Assembly (NCBI RefSeq): GCF_014656455.1
Contig: NZ_BNCL01000010.1
Coordinates: forward strand, 62,001 to 126,000
Direction of reading: 5' to 3'
DNA: 64,000 nucleotides
Origin: Paracoccus aerius
GTDB taxonomy: Bacteria; Pseudomonadota; Alphaproteobacteria; Rhodobacterales; Rhodobacteraceae
This document shows positions 56,136 through 63,901 of the stretch, one piece after another. Position 1 is the stretch's first letter. The number at the start of each line of letters is the position of its first letter. The position numbers and the translations under genes are program-made. Under the pieces are notes generated by a model. That model saw nothing but the letters and a program-made list of their open reading frames with translations. It searched no databases and was not told where the DNA came from.

Positions 56136-56966
56136 ATGTTCTACACCGACAACAAGCTGCAATATCCCGTTCGTGTCGATTCCCCCGATCCGCTGTTCGC
56201 GCGTGCGCTGCAACAGGCCATCGGAGGCGTCGAAGGCGAGATCCGCGTGGCCATGCAGTACTTCTTCCAGGCCTGCGGCGCGCGGGGCAACCCCAAGTTC
56301 CGCGACCTTCTGATGAACACCGCGGCCGAGGAGCTGGGCCATATCGAGATGCTGGCAACGGCGGTCGCTATGAACCTGGAAGGCGCGCCCTTGTCGATGA
56401 AAGAGGAAATGGCCGCCACCGACCGCGCTGTCGGGGCCATCATGGGGGGCATGAACCTCAAGAACCTGCTGTCCTCGGGCCTGTCGGCCATGCCGATCGA
56501 CAGCGACGGCGTGCCCTTCGACATGTCCCACATCTATGCCAGCGGCAACATCGCCGCCGACATGACCGCCAATGTCGCCGCCGAGGCGACCGGCCGGACC
56601 CTGGCCGTGCGGCTTTACAACATGACCGACGACACGGGCATGAAGGACATGCTGCAATACCTGATCGCCCGCGACACCATGCACCAAAACCAGTGGCTGG
56701 CCGCGCTTGAGGAGCTGGGCGGCATGACCGGCGCCTTCCCGATCCCCAACAGCCACCCGCAGGCCGAGGAAAAGACCGAGTTCAGCTATGCCTATCTGGG
56801 CTTCCAGGCCGATGGCAGCGCACCGGCCCCGGGCCGCTGGGGCGAAGGCCCCTCGATCGACGGCAAGGGCACCTTCGCGACCGGCAAGCTGCAGCCTTCG
56901 GACCAGAAGCCCGACCTGGGCATGGCCCGGCCGGGCAGCGGCGCACAGGCCGAGCAGATCGGATGA
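56136..56966 (+). CDS. Manganese catalase
   Basis: A 276-residue non-heme catalase that destroys H2O2 with a dimanganese site. The ferritin-like ligands are at Glu35, Glu66, His69, Glu150 and His183 (VEGEIRVAMQY, AAEELGHIEML, AAEATGR, TMHQNQW), the layout of the family. The start MFYTDNKLQYPVRV follows GAGGTTTCCA. It has its own EcfG-like promoter and terminator and opens the stress-related block. Confidence 0.95.
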   Translation: MFYTDNKLQYPVRVDSPDPLFARALQQAIGGVEGEIRVAMQYFFQACGARGNPKFRDLLMNTAAEELGHIEMLATAVAMNLEGAPLSMKEEMAATDRAVGAIMGGMNLKNLLSSGLSAMPIDSDGVPFDMSHIYASGNIAADMTANVAAEATGRTLAVRLYNMTDDTGMKDMLQYLIARDTMHQNQWLAALEELGGMTGAFPIPNSHPQAEEKTEFSYAYLGFQADGSAPAPGRWGEGPSIDGKGTFATGKLQPSDQKPDLGMARPGSGAQAEQIG

Positions 56967-56971
56967 TCGGC

Positions 56972-57002
56972 AGGCCCGCCGGACCCATCCGGCGGGCCTT
57001 TT
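56972..57002 (+). terminator. Rho-independent terminator after Mn-catalase
   Basis: AGGCCCGCCGGA and TCCGGCGGGCCT form a 12-bp perfect stem with a 4-base loop, followed by TTT. Confidence 0.9.
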
Positions 57003-57023
57003 CCGGCGCGAGGAACGGCGTTG

Positions 57024-57769
57024 ATGGCACGGTCTTCCTGGATGCGATGGTCATGCCTTCTGGGTTTTGCCCTGGGCGGGTTCTTCGACGGCATCCTGCT
57101 GCACCAGATCCTGCAATGGCACCATCTTCTAAGCCTTGTGCCGGGGATGGAGGATCTGCGCCTGCAGATCCTGTGGGACGGCTGGTTCCATGCGCTGATG
57201 TATGGTCTGGCCGCCCTGGCCCTGTGGGGTTTGTGGCGCAGCAAGGCCGGGGCGGCGGGCACGAACCCGACACTGGGCGCCCTGCTTCTGGGCTTCGGGG
57301 CTTGGCATGTCCTGGACGGGATCCTGTCGCATTGGCTTCTGGGCCTGCACCGGATCAAGCTGGACAGCGCGGTTCCCCTGGCCTGGGACCTGGGATGGTT
57401 CGCGGGCCTTGGCATCCTGCCGATCCTGATGGGCTTGTGGCTTGGCCGCAGGCCCGGGCGCGGAGGGCCGCGGCCTGCGGTCACCGTGGCGCTGCTTGCG
57501 GCTTTGGGACTGGGCGCTGGCTTCTGGGCGGCGCAGCCGCCGGCGGAACAGCCTTTCAGCACCATCGTCTTCGCATCGGCGTCGATCCCGAACACGCCCT
57601 GGCCAAGGCAGGCTTCGCGCAGGCGGAACTGATCTGGTCCGACCCCCTGGCGCAGGTCACCGTTGCCCGGCTTGGCGAAGGCAATCCCTGGCGCCTTTAC
57701 CTCGCGGGGGCGCTGATGGTCAGCGGCACCGGAATGCCCGCCGGATGTTTCAACTGGGCGCGCGCCTAG
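57024..57769 (+). pseudogene. DUF2243 membrane protein with a frameshifted C-terminal extension
   Basis: The frame from ATG 57024 runs to a stop at 57632 and encodes a DUF2243 membrane protein (GGFFDGILLHQILQWHH, GWHAL-like WDGWFHALMYG, GAWHVLDGILSHWLLGLHRI). Its last about 20 residues look random. Inserting one G at 57578-57579 joins AEQPFSTIVFAS to GVDPEHALAKAGFAQAELIW in the next frame, which then runs to TAG 57769 with SGTGMPAGCFNWARA. The repaired product is 248 residues. The N-terminal part may still be functional. The function of DUF2243 is unknown. Confidence 0.75.
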
Positions 57770-57794
57770 CCGCCGCCCCGGACAGGAGAACAGA

Positions 57795-58550
57795 ATGACC
57801 CTTGCCATCATCACCGGCGGCTCGACCGGGATCGGCCTTGAACTGGCACGCATCGCCCGGGCCGAGGGCCACCAGGCCATCATCGTCGCGGACGAACCTG
57901 CAGTCCATACCGCCGCCGTCGAACTAGGCGCCGAGGCGGTCGAGGCGGACCTTGCGACGCCCGAGGGGATCGCTGCGGTCCTGGCGCAACTGGGCGGGCG
58001 TGACGTGGATCTGCTGATGCTGAATGCGGGCACCGGGATGGGACACGCCTTCCTGGACCAGGATCCGGCCGGGATCGACCATGTGGTGATGACCAACGTC
58101 CTGGGCGTGCTGCGCCTGGCTCATCCGATCGGGCGCAGGATGCGAGACCGCGGCGAAGGCCATATTCTTGTCACCGGGTCCATCGCCGGCTTCATGCCGG
58201 GAACCTTCCAGGTGATCTACAATGCCTCGAAGGCCTTCCTGAACAACTTCGCCCTGGGCTGGAACGAGGAACTGAAGGACAGCGGCGTCACGGTGACCTG
58301 CCTGATGCCCGGCATCACCGACACCGCCTTCTTCGAACGCGCGGGCCTGACGGATACGCCGCTTGGGCAGATGAAGAACAAGGACGACCCGGCGATGGTC
58401 GCCCGCGCAGGCTACGACGCGATGATCGCGGGGCGGGCACAAATGACGCCGGGCCTCAAGAACAAGGCTCAGGCCGCGATGGCCGAGATCCTTCCTGCGG
58501 GCCTGGTCGCCAAGGCCCATCGGCAGATGGCCAAGCCGGAAGACGAATAA
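57795..58550 (+). CDS. Short-chain dehydrogenase/reductase
   Basis: A 251-residue classical SDR. The cofactor motif is TGGSTGIGLELARIAR, followed by LNAGTGMG, catalytic Ser in TGSIAGFMPG and YNASKAF with Tyr and Lys, then LMPGITDTAFF. The substrate is unknown; the relatives are DltE-like oxidoreductases. GACAGGAGAACAGA precedes the start. It lies 25 bases after the DUF2243 region and 83 bases before the DUF4142 gene. Confidence 0.9.
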   Translation: MTLAIITGGSTGIGLELARIARAEGHQAIIVADEPAVHTAAVELGAEAVEADLATPEGIAAVLAQLGGRDVDLLMLNAGTGMGHAFLDQDPAGIDHVVMTNVLGVLRLAHPIGRRMRDRGEGHILVTGSIAGFMPGTFQVIYNASKAFLNNFALGWNEELKDSGVTVTCLMPGITDTAFFERAGLTDTPLGQMKNKDDPAMVARAGYDAMIAGRAQMTPGLKNKAQAAMAEILPAGLVAKAHRQMAKPEDE

Positions 58551-58633
58551 ACCCCATGCCGCCTGGCCGGCGACCGGCCCGGCGGATCATCCAGGCCCGG
58601 CCTTGCCCGGCCACCCCACTGAAGGAGAACCCA

Positions 58634-59119
58634 ATGCAGCGCAGAACCCTTTTCGCCGCCGGTGCCGTCGCCGCCGTCCTGCCGGTCGCCCGGATGTCCT
58701 TTGCCCAGGACGCCCCCGATGCGGACATGCAGGCCATCCTGCTGGGCGGAAACTTCTCTCTGCTCAGCAGCCGCCTCGCCGCGGAAAAGGCCACCGACCC
58801 AGCGGTCCAGGCCTTCGCCGCGCTTGAAGCGTCCGAGCAGGAGGCCGTGGCCCGTGCCTTTGGCGCAGCCCCGTCCGACCAGGTGACGCCCGAACATGCG
58901 ACCATGCTGCAGCAGATGAACGCCATGGAGGCGGGCGCCGAGTTCGACCGGCAGTATCTGGCGGCCCAGATGCAGGGCCACGAGGAGTTGCGCGCCCTGC
59001 ACTCGGCCTATGCCGAGAACGGGTCCAACCCGATGGCGCGGGGTGCGTCGATTGTCGGCGTCCCGGCGATCGATTCGCACATGTCCATGCTGCGCGCGAT
59101 CAGCAACAGGCTGGGCTGA
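58634..59119 (+). CDS. DUF4142 family secreted protein
   Basis: A 161-residue exported protein with a Tat/Sec-like signal (MQRRTLFAAGAVAAVLPVAR, ending near FAQD). The mature part is helical and ferritin-like: MQAILLGGNFSLLSSRLAAE, EFDRQYLAAQMQGHEELRAL. This is the DUF4142 pattern, a periplasmic family often found with stress genes. AAGGAGAAC is the ribosome-binding site. It ends one base before the patatin start. Confidence 0.87.
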   Translation: MQRRTLFAAGAVAAVLPVARMSFAQDAPDADMQAILLGGNFSLLSSRLAAEKATDPAVQAFAALEASEQEAVARAFGAAPSDQVTPEHATMLQQMNAMEAGAEFDRQYLAAQMQGHEELRALHSAYAENGSNPMARGASIVGVPAIDSHMSMLRAISNRLG

Positions 59120-59120
59120 C

Positions 59121-60092
59121 ATGACCGAGGCCTGGCTTTGCCTTGCCGGCGGGAATGCGCTTGGCGCATTCCATGTCGGCGCCTGGCAGGCGATCGAACA
59201 ATCCGGCCTGCGCGTCACGCGCATGTCGGGCGCCTCGATCGGCGCCGTGGTCACGGCCGTGATCGCGGGCAATCCGCCGGAACGGCGCGTCGCTGCCCTG
59301 GCCCAGTTCATTTCCCATGTCCAGCAGCAACACCCTGTCGCCGGCCGGCGCGCCGCCGTCGCGGGGTTGCTGATGCGGGGCCATCCCTCGCTGTTCGTGC
59401 CGTCCTGGCCGGGTTTCTGGGAAATCCTGCCCGGGATGCCCGCGGACAAGTCGCAGTTCAAGCGCGGCCCGATGCGGCGGCTGCTTGAGCGGTCGATCGA
59501 TTTCGATCTGCTCAACGACGGCGATATCGAGGTGACGGTGACCGCGCTTGATTATGAAACAGGCGAGATCCTGGATTTCCGCAACCGCGACATGCGCCTG
59601 ACGGTGGATCACATCATGGCCAGCACCGCGCTGCCGATCCTGTTCCGGCCCGTCCACCTGGACGGACATGTGCTGATGGACCCGGGGATCTGCGAGAACC
59701 TGCCCCTTCGGCCCCTGCTGGACCGGCCGGGCAATGCCGCGATCATCGCGCTTGACCTGTTCGTGCAGCAAGGCAAGCTTTCTGAAACCATGGACGGCAT
59801 CGGCACCCGGGCCCAGGAACTGTTCTTCGCCGGACAATCGGCCCGTATCATTGCGAATGCCGACCTGCAGGGACGCAATTTCCGCCACATCGTCCTGACC
59901 GATCCCGAGGACGAATTCATCGGCAAGGCCTTCGATTTCAGCCGGTCCAACCTGGAACGCCGGGTGCAGCTGGGCAAGCTGCTGACCAGTCAGTCGCTGG
60001 CCGATCTGAACGTCATGATCCCGGCCCCCAGTGATAATCCCCCCTTGGAAGGAGCGTCGGATGATCCCGCCTCGTCTTCACGCCCGTCTTGA
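59121..60092 (+). CDS. Patatin-like phospholipase
   Basis: A 323-residue patatin-fold hydrolase with a Ser-Asp dyad: oxyanion region LAGGNALGAFHVGAW, nucleophile Ser39 in SGASIGAV, and Asp187 in LMDPGICENLP (DPG instead of the usual DGG/DGA). Such enzymes release fatty acids from phospholipids or other lipids. The start at 59121 is one base after the DUF4142 stop. Its 3' end overlaps the next gene by 32 bases, so the chain is translationally coupled. Confidence 0.88.
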   Translation: MTEAWLCLAGGNALGAFHVGAWQAIEQSGLRVTRMSGASIGAVVTAVIAGNPPERRVAALAQFISHVQQQHPVAGRRAAVAGLLMRGHPSLFVPSWPGFWEILPGMPADKSQFKRGPMRRLLERSIDFDLLNDGDIEVTVTALDYETGEILDFRNRDMRLTVDHIMASTALPILFRPVHLDGHVLMDPGICENLPLRPLLDRPGNAAIIALDLFVQQGKLSETMDGIGTRAQELFFAGQSARIIANADLQGRNFRHIVLTDPEDEFIGKAFDFSRSNLERRVQLGKLLTSQSLADLNVMIPAPSDNPPLEGASDDPASSSRPS

Positions 60093-61227
60093 CGCGGCAT
60101 CGGCCGCGGCCCTTCTGCTGCTGCCCTCGGCGCTGCAATGGCCGGCCCGGCTTGTCCGCCCCCTGGCGCTTGCGGGGCTGGGGGTGGCGGCCTATTCGCT
60201 GGCCACCCGCTATCGCGAAGATGCGGACGGCGCCATCGACCTGGGCCAGCACCGGATGCTGGACGCGGCGCAGGGCGCGGCCTGCCTTGCTGCGGGATTG
60301 GCCGAAAAGGCATCCGGCCCCCGCGCCTTTTTAACGGGCTATGGCACCTTTTCCCTGGCCGCGGCTTTTCTGACCCAGCCCGAGGGACCGCGCGGCGTCA
60401 CCCTGCCGCCCGATGCCGTGGCCGAGGACCTGGGCCCCGATCTTGTCCGCCTGCGCTGCGGCATCGTCAACGTGGCCTTTATCGGCCCGGTGAACGCGGG
60501 GGACCGGGGCTGGTTCCTGGTCGATGCCGGTATCGGGGGATCGGGCGCCGCGATCCGGGCTGCGGCCGAAAGCCGCTTCGGCACCGCGCGGCCCAAGGCC
60601 ATCCTGCTGACCCACGGCCATTTCGACCATGTCGGCGCGCTGGAGGAACTGGCGCGCGAATGGGACGCACCGATCCTGGCGCACCGCCATGAACGCCCCT
60701 TCCTGGATGGTACCCGGTCATATCCGCCCCCCGCCCCAGAGGTCGGCGGCGGCAGCATGGCGGAATTGTCGCCGCTGTTCCCGCGCAGCCCCCTCAATGT
60801 CACCGATCGGTTGCAGGACCTTCCGGGGAATGGCGAGATCCCGGGGCTTCCCGGCTGGCGGTGGATCCATACGCCAGGCCATTCGCCGGGCCATGTCTCG
60901 TTCTGGCACGAAGCCTCGGGCAGCCTGATCGCCGGCGATGCGATCAGCACGACCCAGCAGGAGTCGTTGTCCAGCGCGGCCTTGCAGACCCCGCATCTGC
61001 AGGGCCCGCCTGCCTATTTCACCATCGACTGGGAAGCGTCGGGCCGGTCCGTCCGCAGGCTTGCGGCGCTGCGGCCCCAGGTGATGATCCCGGGGCACGG
61101 TCATGCCGTGGCGGGACCGGTCTTCCTGGCCGCCCTTGACCGACTGGCGCAGGATTTTGCCGCGCGGGGCGTGCCGCGGCACAGCCGCTATGCCCCCCGC
61201 CATGTCCACCTGCCGGACGACGGCTGA
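60061..61227 (+). CDS. Membrane-tethered metallo-beta-lactamase-fold hydrolase
   Basis: A 388-residue fusion. Residues 1-110 contain about three hydrophobic helices (AALLLLPSALQWPARLVRPL, AAQGAACLAAGL, TFSLAAAFLT). Residues about 125-370 are a metallo-beta-lactamase fold with ILLTHGHFDHVGAL, TPGHSPGHVSFW, IAGDAIS and PGHGHA metal ligands. The membrane part may place the active site near lipid or at the membrane surface. GGAAGGAG marks the start at 60061, inside the patatin gene. The P450 starts one base after its stop. Confidence 0.88.
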   Translation: MIPPRLHARLDAASAAALLLLPSALQWPARLVRPLALAGLGVAAYSLATRYREDADGAIDLGQHRMLDAAQGAACLAAGLAEKASGPRAFLTGYGTFSLAAAFLTQPEGPRGVTLPPDAVAEDLGPDLVRLRCGIVNVAFIGPVNAGDRGWFLVDAGIGGSGAAIRAAAESRFGTARPKAILLTHGHFDHVGALEELAREWDAPILAHRHERPFLDGTRSYPPPAPEVGGGSMAELSPLFPRSPLNVTDRLQDLPGNGEIPGLPGWRWIHTPGHSPGHVSFWHEASGSLIAGDAISTTQQESLSSAALQTPHLQGPPAYFTIDWEASGRSVRRLAALRPQVMIPGHGHAVAGPVFLAALDRLAQDFAARGVPRHSRYAPRHVHLPDDG

Positions 61228-61228
61228 C

Positions 61229-62485
61229 ATGGCAACGGCGCTTCCCGCTCTGCCGGGGGTCGATCATTCGCTGCAATTCCTGCGACAGGGCTATGACTTC
61301 GTGGGCCAGGGCTGCAGGACGGTCGGCGCCGACCGCTTTCGCGCCCGGGTGATGCTGCGCCCGGTGATCTGCGCCCAAGGGGCGGATGCGGCGCGGCTGA
61401 TCTATGACCCCGACCTGTTCACCCGCAAGGGCGCGATGCCGCCCCATGTGCTGCGCCTTCTGCAGGACAAGAACAGCGTGCAGATGCTGGACGGCCCGCC
61501 CCACCGGCATCGCAAGGGGCTGTTCACCAGCCTGCTGATGACGGACGAGGCCGAACAATCCCTGCTGGACCTGCTGGACCGGGAATGGGGCCGCGCCCTG
61601 CAGGACTGGACGGGGCAGGACCGGATCGTGCTGTTCGACCAGGTGAACCTGATCCTGACCCGCGCCATCCTCGGCTGGACCGGCGTTACCTTGGACGATC
61701 CCGACCGGATGGCGGGCGATCTTTCCGCGATGATCGAGAACACCGGCCGCCTCGGCCCGCGCATGTGGCAGGCCTTGGCGCGGCGGCGGCGCGTGGAAGC
61801 CCGCATCCGCCGCGTCATCCGCGCAGCCCGCGCCGACGCCGCCCATGAAGATAGCCCGCTGCACCGCATCGCCCGGTTCCGCGACGCCGACGGAAAGCCC
61901 CTGACGCTGGACCAGGCCGTGGTCGAGCTGATCAACATTCTGCGCCCGACGGTGGCCATCGGCCGCTATGTCGCCTTTGCGGCGCTTGCGCTGCACCGCC
62001 ATCCGTCCCTGGCGCCGGCGTTGCGGCAAGGCCAGCTTGGTTATGAAGCCTTTGCCGAGGAAGTGCGCCGTCATTCGCCCTTCTTCCCGGTGATCGGCGG
62101 CATTGCCCGGCGCGGCTTCGACTGGAACGGGGTCGCGGTCGCGAAGGGGGACTGGATGCTGGTGGACCTGTTCGGCACCTGCCACGATCCCCGGCTGTTC
62201 CCGGCGCCACAGGACTTCGACCCGCAGCGGCCGCTGTCCTGGCGCGACTTCGGCAGCGACTTCGTGCCGCAGGGCGCGGGCAGCCCGCATGACGGGCATC
62301 GCTGTCCCGGCGAACGGCTGACGGTCGCCGTGATCCGCCATGCGGCCCGGATGCTGGTCGAGAGGATGGATTATTCCGTCCCGCCCCAGGATCTGACCGT
62401 GTCGCTGTCCCATGTCCCTGCCCTTCCCGCCAGCGGCATGGTTCTGGCGGCGGTCCGCCCGCGGGCGACGCGTCCCGGCCCATAG
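61229..62485 (+). CDS. CYP152-type cytochrome P450 fatty-acid peroxygenase
   Basis: A 418-residue P450 with heme-ligand Cys359 in DGHRCPGE. It has Arg239-Pro240 in NILRPTVAIGRY in place of the acid-alcohol pair, which is the mark of H2O2-driven fatty-acid peroxygenases (CYP152). Gln85 (KNSVQMLDG) corresponds to the residue found in hydroxylating P450-BSbeta rather than the His of decarboxylating OleT. It should therefore hydroxylate free fatty acids using peroxide, without a reductase partner. The start is coupled to the hydrolase upstream by a one-base gap. Confidence 0.93.
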   Translation: MATALPALPGVDHSLQFLRQGYDFVGQGCRTVGADRFRARVMLRPVICAQGADAARLIYDPDLFTRKGAMPPHVLRLLQDKNSVQMLDGPPHRHRKGLFTSLLMTDEAEQSLLDLLDREWGRALQDWTGQDRIVLFDQVNLILTRAILGWTGVTLDDPDRMAGDLSAMIENTGRLGPRMWQALARRRRVEARIRRVIRAARADAAHEDSPLHRIARFRDADGKPLTLDQAVVELINILRPTVAIGRYVAFAALALHRHPSLAPALRQGQLGYEAFAEEVRRHSPFFPVIGGIARRGFDWNGVAVAKGDWMLVDLFGTCHDPRLFPAPQDFDPQRPLSWRDFGSDFVPQGAGSPHDGHRCPGERLTVAVIRHAARMLVERMDYSVPPQDLTVSLSHVPALPASGMVLAAVRPRATRPGP

Positions 62486-62519
62486 GAAACCGATTCCTGC
62501 CCGGCCTCGTTCGGTGGGC

Positions 62520-63134
62520 ATGTGGGAATGGATCACCAGCAACGCCGCCGTGATGCAGGCGATCATCGCCCTGGTGACCGCCGGCGTCTGGATCACCTAT
62601 CTGCATGTCTTCGTCGAAAGCCTGCGCCGCCAGCGGCGGAGCGAGATCCTGATCACCATGGGCGGCGGGCGCGGGCTTGGCAGCCGCGTCCTTGTCAGCA
62701 ACCTGGGGCTCGAGCCGATCTACATCCTGGATGTCATGCTGACCCTTTGTTCTGATGGGGGCGAAAGGATCGTCTCGGTGGCTGACCGCACGGAGCTTGA
62801 TCCTTCGCGCGACGACGACGGTCCCGGCCGGGCAACGCTGCAGGGCCCGTTGAAAAGCGGCGATTACGTGGAAACCGGCACCGTCGACACCCTTCTGGAC
62901 CGCGCGGCACGCACCCTGGGCAAGGGGCGCGATGATGGGGAACTGTCGCGCATAGAGATCACCATCGCCGCCGTAACCGCCGCGGCCTCGGGGATCGTGG
63001 CGGCGCGCCGCGTCTTCGATGTCCGGCATCGGGACGGGGGGACAGTACTGCAGCCGCGCACGATCTATGCCGAACAGATCCGCGACCGACGCGGCCGCAG
63101 GCGGATCGAGGACCAGCTTCTGAAGATGCTGTAG
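62520..63134 (+). CDS. Membrane-anchored hypothetical protein
   Basis: A 204-residue protein that I do not recognise. One N-terminal membrane segment (about residues 9-31, MQAIIALVTAGVWITYLHVF) is followed by a basic stretch (SLRRQRRS). The soluble domain is rich in beta-strands (ILITMGGGRGLGSRVLVSNL, GEPIYILDV-like) with an Arg-rich C-terminus. The start at 62520 is the ATG that places the anchor at the N-terminus. It lies 34 bases after the P450 and probably belongs to the same transcript. Confidence 0.75.
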   Translation: MWEWITSNAAVMQAIIALVTAGVWITYLHVFVESLRRQRRSEILITMGGGRGLGSRVLVSNLGLEPIYILDVMLTLCSDGGERIVSVADRTELDPSRDDDGPGRATLQGPLKSGDYVETGTVDTLLDRAARTLGKGRDDGELSRIEITIAAVTAAASGIVAARRVFDVRHRDGGTVLQPRTIYAEQIRDRRGRRRIEDQLLKML

Positions 63135-63277
63135 GCGCCCATCCGCCGCGGCCTGCCGCAGGGCCGCAGCGGCCTGCTGGTGGAGATGTGGGGGAACCGT
63201 GATGGCGCCTGCCCGTTGTCCCTGCAGCCGGGCACTTCCCGGAACCCATTGATAAGAAGAACATCAGGAGACTGCCG

Positions 63278-63841
63278 ATGACCAAGCTGCTTGCTTCCAC
63301 CGCCCTTGTCGCCATGCTTGCCGCGCCTGCCGCGATCGCCCAGACTGCCACCACCGCACCGGCCACGACCGAGGCGCCGATGACCGACGCCACCACCACC
63401 GCGCCTGCGGATGCGACCACCACCACGACGATGCCGGCGGACGGCACAACGGCCGCCATGCCGGCAGGCGGCGCCATGGCGGACGAAGGCTTTGGCTATA
63501 CCGCAATGGCGGGTGACATGTCGGCCGAAACCTTCATGGGTAAGCGCCTTTATGCGTCCGAGGCCGAGGTTGATGTGAACGCTGCCTATACCGAGGTGGA
63601 CCAGGACTGGGACGACATCGGCGAGATCAGCGACCTGGTGATCGGCCAGGACGGCATGGTCAAGGCCGTGCTGACCGATATCGGCGGCTTCCTGGGCTTG
63701 GGCGAACGCACCGTGGCCGTGTCGATGGACGACCTGCAGGTGATCCGCGACGGCGATTCCGAGGACGAATACTTCATCGTCTTCACCGCGAACCGCGCCG
63801 CACTTGAAAATGCGCCCGAGTTCGAATGGATGGACGAATAA
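63278..63841 (+). CDS. Secreted PRC-barrel domain protein
   Basis: A 187-residue exported protein: signal peptide (LAAPAAIAQ, cleavage near residue 22), then a Thr/Ala/Pro-rich low-complexity linker (about 23-70), and a PRC-barrel domain (about 84-180; GKRLYASEAEVDVN, DIGEISDLVIGQDGMVKAVL, LGERTVAVSMDDL). PRC-barrels act in RNA processing, photosynthetic complexes or envelope stress; this periplasmic type is of unknown function. ATCAGGAG precedes the ATG. Confidence 0.9.
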   Translation: MTKLLASTALVAMLAAPAAIAQTATTAPATTEAPMTDATTTAPADATTTTTMPADGTTAAMPAGGAMADEGFGYTAMAGDMSAETFMGKRLYASEAEVDVNAAYTEVDQDWDDIGEISDLVIGQDGMVKAVLTDIGGFLGLGERTVAVSMDDLQVIRDGDSEDEYFIVFTANRAALENAPEFEWMDE

Positions 63842-63868
63842 GCAAGACCCTTCGCGGGCTTTTGCAGG

Positions 63869-63892
63869 GGGCGCGCCGCTGGCGCGCCCTTT
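63869..63892. terminator. Terminator in convergent gap
   Basis: GGGCGCGCC and GGCGCGCCC form a 9-bp stem with a 3-base GCT loop, followed by TTT, between the PRC-barrel gene and the converging gamma-glutamyltransferase. Confidence 0.75.
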
Positions 63893-63901
63893 CGCATGGC
63901 G

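Noticed and set aside
56963..57769. Separate 268-codon gene overlapping DUF2243 in another frame
   Set aside because: Its first two thirds are non-coding shadow of DUF2243; only the last about 65 codons look real, and they fit a frameshifted continuation of DUF2243.
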